A program made the position numbers and the translations under genes. Source: Wuchereria bancrofti (Eukaryota > Nematoda > Chromadorea > Rhabditida > Onchocercidae). Taken from it: a DNA stretch of 64,000 nt. The notes beneath the pieces were generated by a model, which made no database searches, was not told the DNA's origin, and was given only the letters and a program-made list of their open reading frames with translations. The DNA lies in NCBI GenBank assembly GCA_005281725.1, contig SSBO01000009.1:6448303-6512302 (forward strand), written 5' to 3'. Below are positions 62,740 through 64,000 of the stretch, piece by piece; the first letter of the stretch is position 1; the number at the start of each line of letters is the position of its first letter.

Positions 62740-63010
62740 TAATATTACGGCTGGCGTTGGCATATGCCTGTGGTAGAGCCTCCCAAGTCAGACAGGTCTC
62801 AACTGAAGGGTCAAACAAAGTGTGTCCACGAGCAGAATGGGCTCATTAGCTTTAGAGCAACCATCTTAGGAGAGGGATAGTTTAACTCTACTCAAAGCCA
62901 GATCGATGGAACTCGTTCGCCTTGCAAAGCTGTCCATCTAAGAGAAGGATACTCCAAACAAAATTGTGACATTAGGATTTCGTTGCTATCATCCAAGTTT
63001 GTTAGACCTG
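62740..63010. mobile_element. Diverged second copy of the 60.9-61.2 kb repeat
   Basis: GTCCACGAGCAGAATGGGCT, then GCCTTGCAAAGCTGTCCATC and ACTCCAAACAAAATTGTGAC, parallel GTCCATGATCAGAATGATCT, GCCTTGCAAATTCATCTAAG and TTCCAAACAAACTCATGACC of the right half of the first copy, in the same order and orientation. The minus-strand ORF over 62892-63083 is a by-product of this repeat. Confidence 0.6.
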
Positions 63011-63376
63011 ATAAACGAATTTCAAGTGTAAAAAAGGGACCAGTTCTGTGCACGCTGTGACTCACTAAAAAAGAGATTGGCACTAGAGATGACAGTCTCG
63101 TTCGATACTGCTATCGTAAAATAGGGTCTGGTTCGAGTAAATTGTAGAGCTGAATAGTTAATGCTTTGCAGAGAAAACAACATTTGATAAATATTTTATT
63201 GAGATAAAGGCTACCGTTGGTCGTAGTTATTAAATAATATTAGAAAGCTTATGAAAGTAGATGTAAGAGAAATGAATGTCAGATTGCTATTCAAAAAACT
63301 TGATCTTGATAACGGGTATAATTGCTTATATAGTAACAATTAACTCATAGTAACACGCATGATTTACAATATAGGA

Positions 63377-63475
63377 GGTCAGCTAAACAAAGTGCTGTTA
63401 ACCTCATCAACAATCAGATCCAAGTGATGAGCTGAAAAGCTGCAAAGAAAGTCAGCTAAACGAAGTGTTGTTAAC
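63377..63475 (+). repeat. Short direct repeat GTCAGCTAAAC(A/G)AAGTG(C/T)TGTTAAC
   Basis: The motif occurs at about 63379 and again at about 63451, 72 bases apart, differing at two to three positions and each followed by T/A-rich sequence with CATCAA or TATCAA. Confidence 0.8.
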
Positions 63476-63788
63476 TTTATCAAATTCGAATATAATTTAC
63501 AGTTAGTAAGAAATCGACAAATAACAAAAAAAAAAGTGAATAAAAAGCTGATGATTATAAACAATCTAATTGGGGACAAATTCCAACACATATTTTTTGT
63601 TAACAAACCAAATAAGCTTAGCTATATGGAAGGTGAATATTAGTTAAATGATTCCTTACGTTAGATTGGGACATTTGTCCAAGGAATGTTCTAGCAATGC
63701 AATTTTCATTTCTATGGATTTAATATAATTTTATTTCTACGTATTATAATTGGGATTTTCCGACAATTGTTGCTCTACATGAAGAAGG

Positions 63789-63976
63789 CAGTCTCCTAAA
63801 GAATTTGTTTTCCTCTCAAATATGGTGCCGGCTACCCAGTCTTTTGGTCAAGTAAACCCAAAGCCGAATGTTTCCAATCAGAAGTTGACTTCACGATCAA
63901 AAAATCATCTCCAAGTGTTAAATTTGACAACATGTCATTTCGATTGAATTATCTTCTTATTTGGAAGCGTTTTTAG
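63789..63976 (+). CDS. Possible exon at the window edge, unidentified
   Basis: A stop-free plus-strand frame from about 63799 to a TAG at 63974-63976 reads LKYGAGYPVFWSSKPKAECF and continues QSEVDFTIKKSSPSVKFD. The composition is more protein-like than surrounding ORFs, but an alternative frame with its own ATG (63823, MVPATQSFGQVNPKPNVSNQ) and a minus-strand frame are also open. No splice partner is visible within the window. Confidence 0.25.
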
Positions 63977-64000
63977 TATTATATGCTCTTGTTATTGTCG

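Noticed and set aside
62892..63083. 63-codon minus-strand ORF
   Set aside because: Falls within the diverged repeat copy, with no splice or family support.
1..64000. tRNA, rRNA, CRISPR, bacterial operons, Wolbachia insertions
   Set aside because: I looked for cloverleaf-like segments, regularly spaced repeats and long intron-less bacterial ORFs and saw none.

Overview
The window looks like draft genomic sequence from a nematode, most probably a clade III / filarial worm. The reasons are: roughly 70% A+T, small exons separated by AT-rich introns with short TTTTCAG-type acceptors, start codons lying a few bases after such acceptors (as expected for spliced-leader trans-splicing), and gene content with clear Caenorhabditis counterparts (TRPV channel, cal-1 calmodulin, nlp-46 neuropeptide, mtk-1 MAP3K). 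There is one assembly gap (965 N). No prokaryotic, Wolbachia or viral genes were recognised. All gene models were assembled by eye from splice signals and reading-frame continuity; no similarity search was run.

Layout. 34-7050 (-): a complete 18-exon TRPV channel of the osm-9/ocr type (about 841 aa). 8904-12697 (-): a 10-exon nematode-type protein with two copies of a Tyr-Val-Ala...Gly-x-Ala-Trp motif. 12840-15972 (+): a seven-transmembrane chemoreceptor-like gene, divergent from the previous one (142 bp between start codons), with its first coding exon tandemly duplicated and its middle lost in the N gap. A broken relative follows at about 16990-17500. 17.5-24.3 kb is a gene-poor stretch. 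24328-26127 (+): cal-1-like calmodulin. 28146-30764 (+): a divergent PP1-type phosphatase. 32559-33416 (-): a two-exon NLP-46-type neuropeptide precursor. 33.4-37.5 kb has no recognised gene. 37573-47693 (+): a 28-exon MEKK4/MTK-1 MAP3K (about 1401 aa) that includes an 8-nt micro-exon. 48700-49762 (+): a COA3-like cytochrome c oxidase assembly factor. 50.5-51.2 kb (-): small basic ORFs. 52219-54161 (-): a BTB-BACK protein. 54604-60371 (+): five compact genes, all same strand, for small charged orphan proteins; two start with a shared MGxxxSKxTxxKxH sequence that looks N-myristoylatable. The last 4 kb hold a fold-back repeat with a diverged second copy, a broken coding-like stretch, and exons of an unidentified conserved-looking minus-strand gene.

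Functionally, several genes fit sensory and neuronal signalling (TRPV channel, chemoreceptor, neuropeptide, calmodulin), and MTK-1 fits stress signalling upstream of p38/JNK, but nothing in the sequence shows that they act together. The least explained parts are the 54.6-60.4 kb cluster of orphan small proteins, the duplicated chemoreceptor exon, and the unidentified gene near 62.3 kb.
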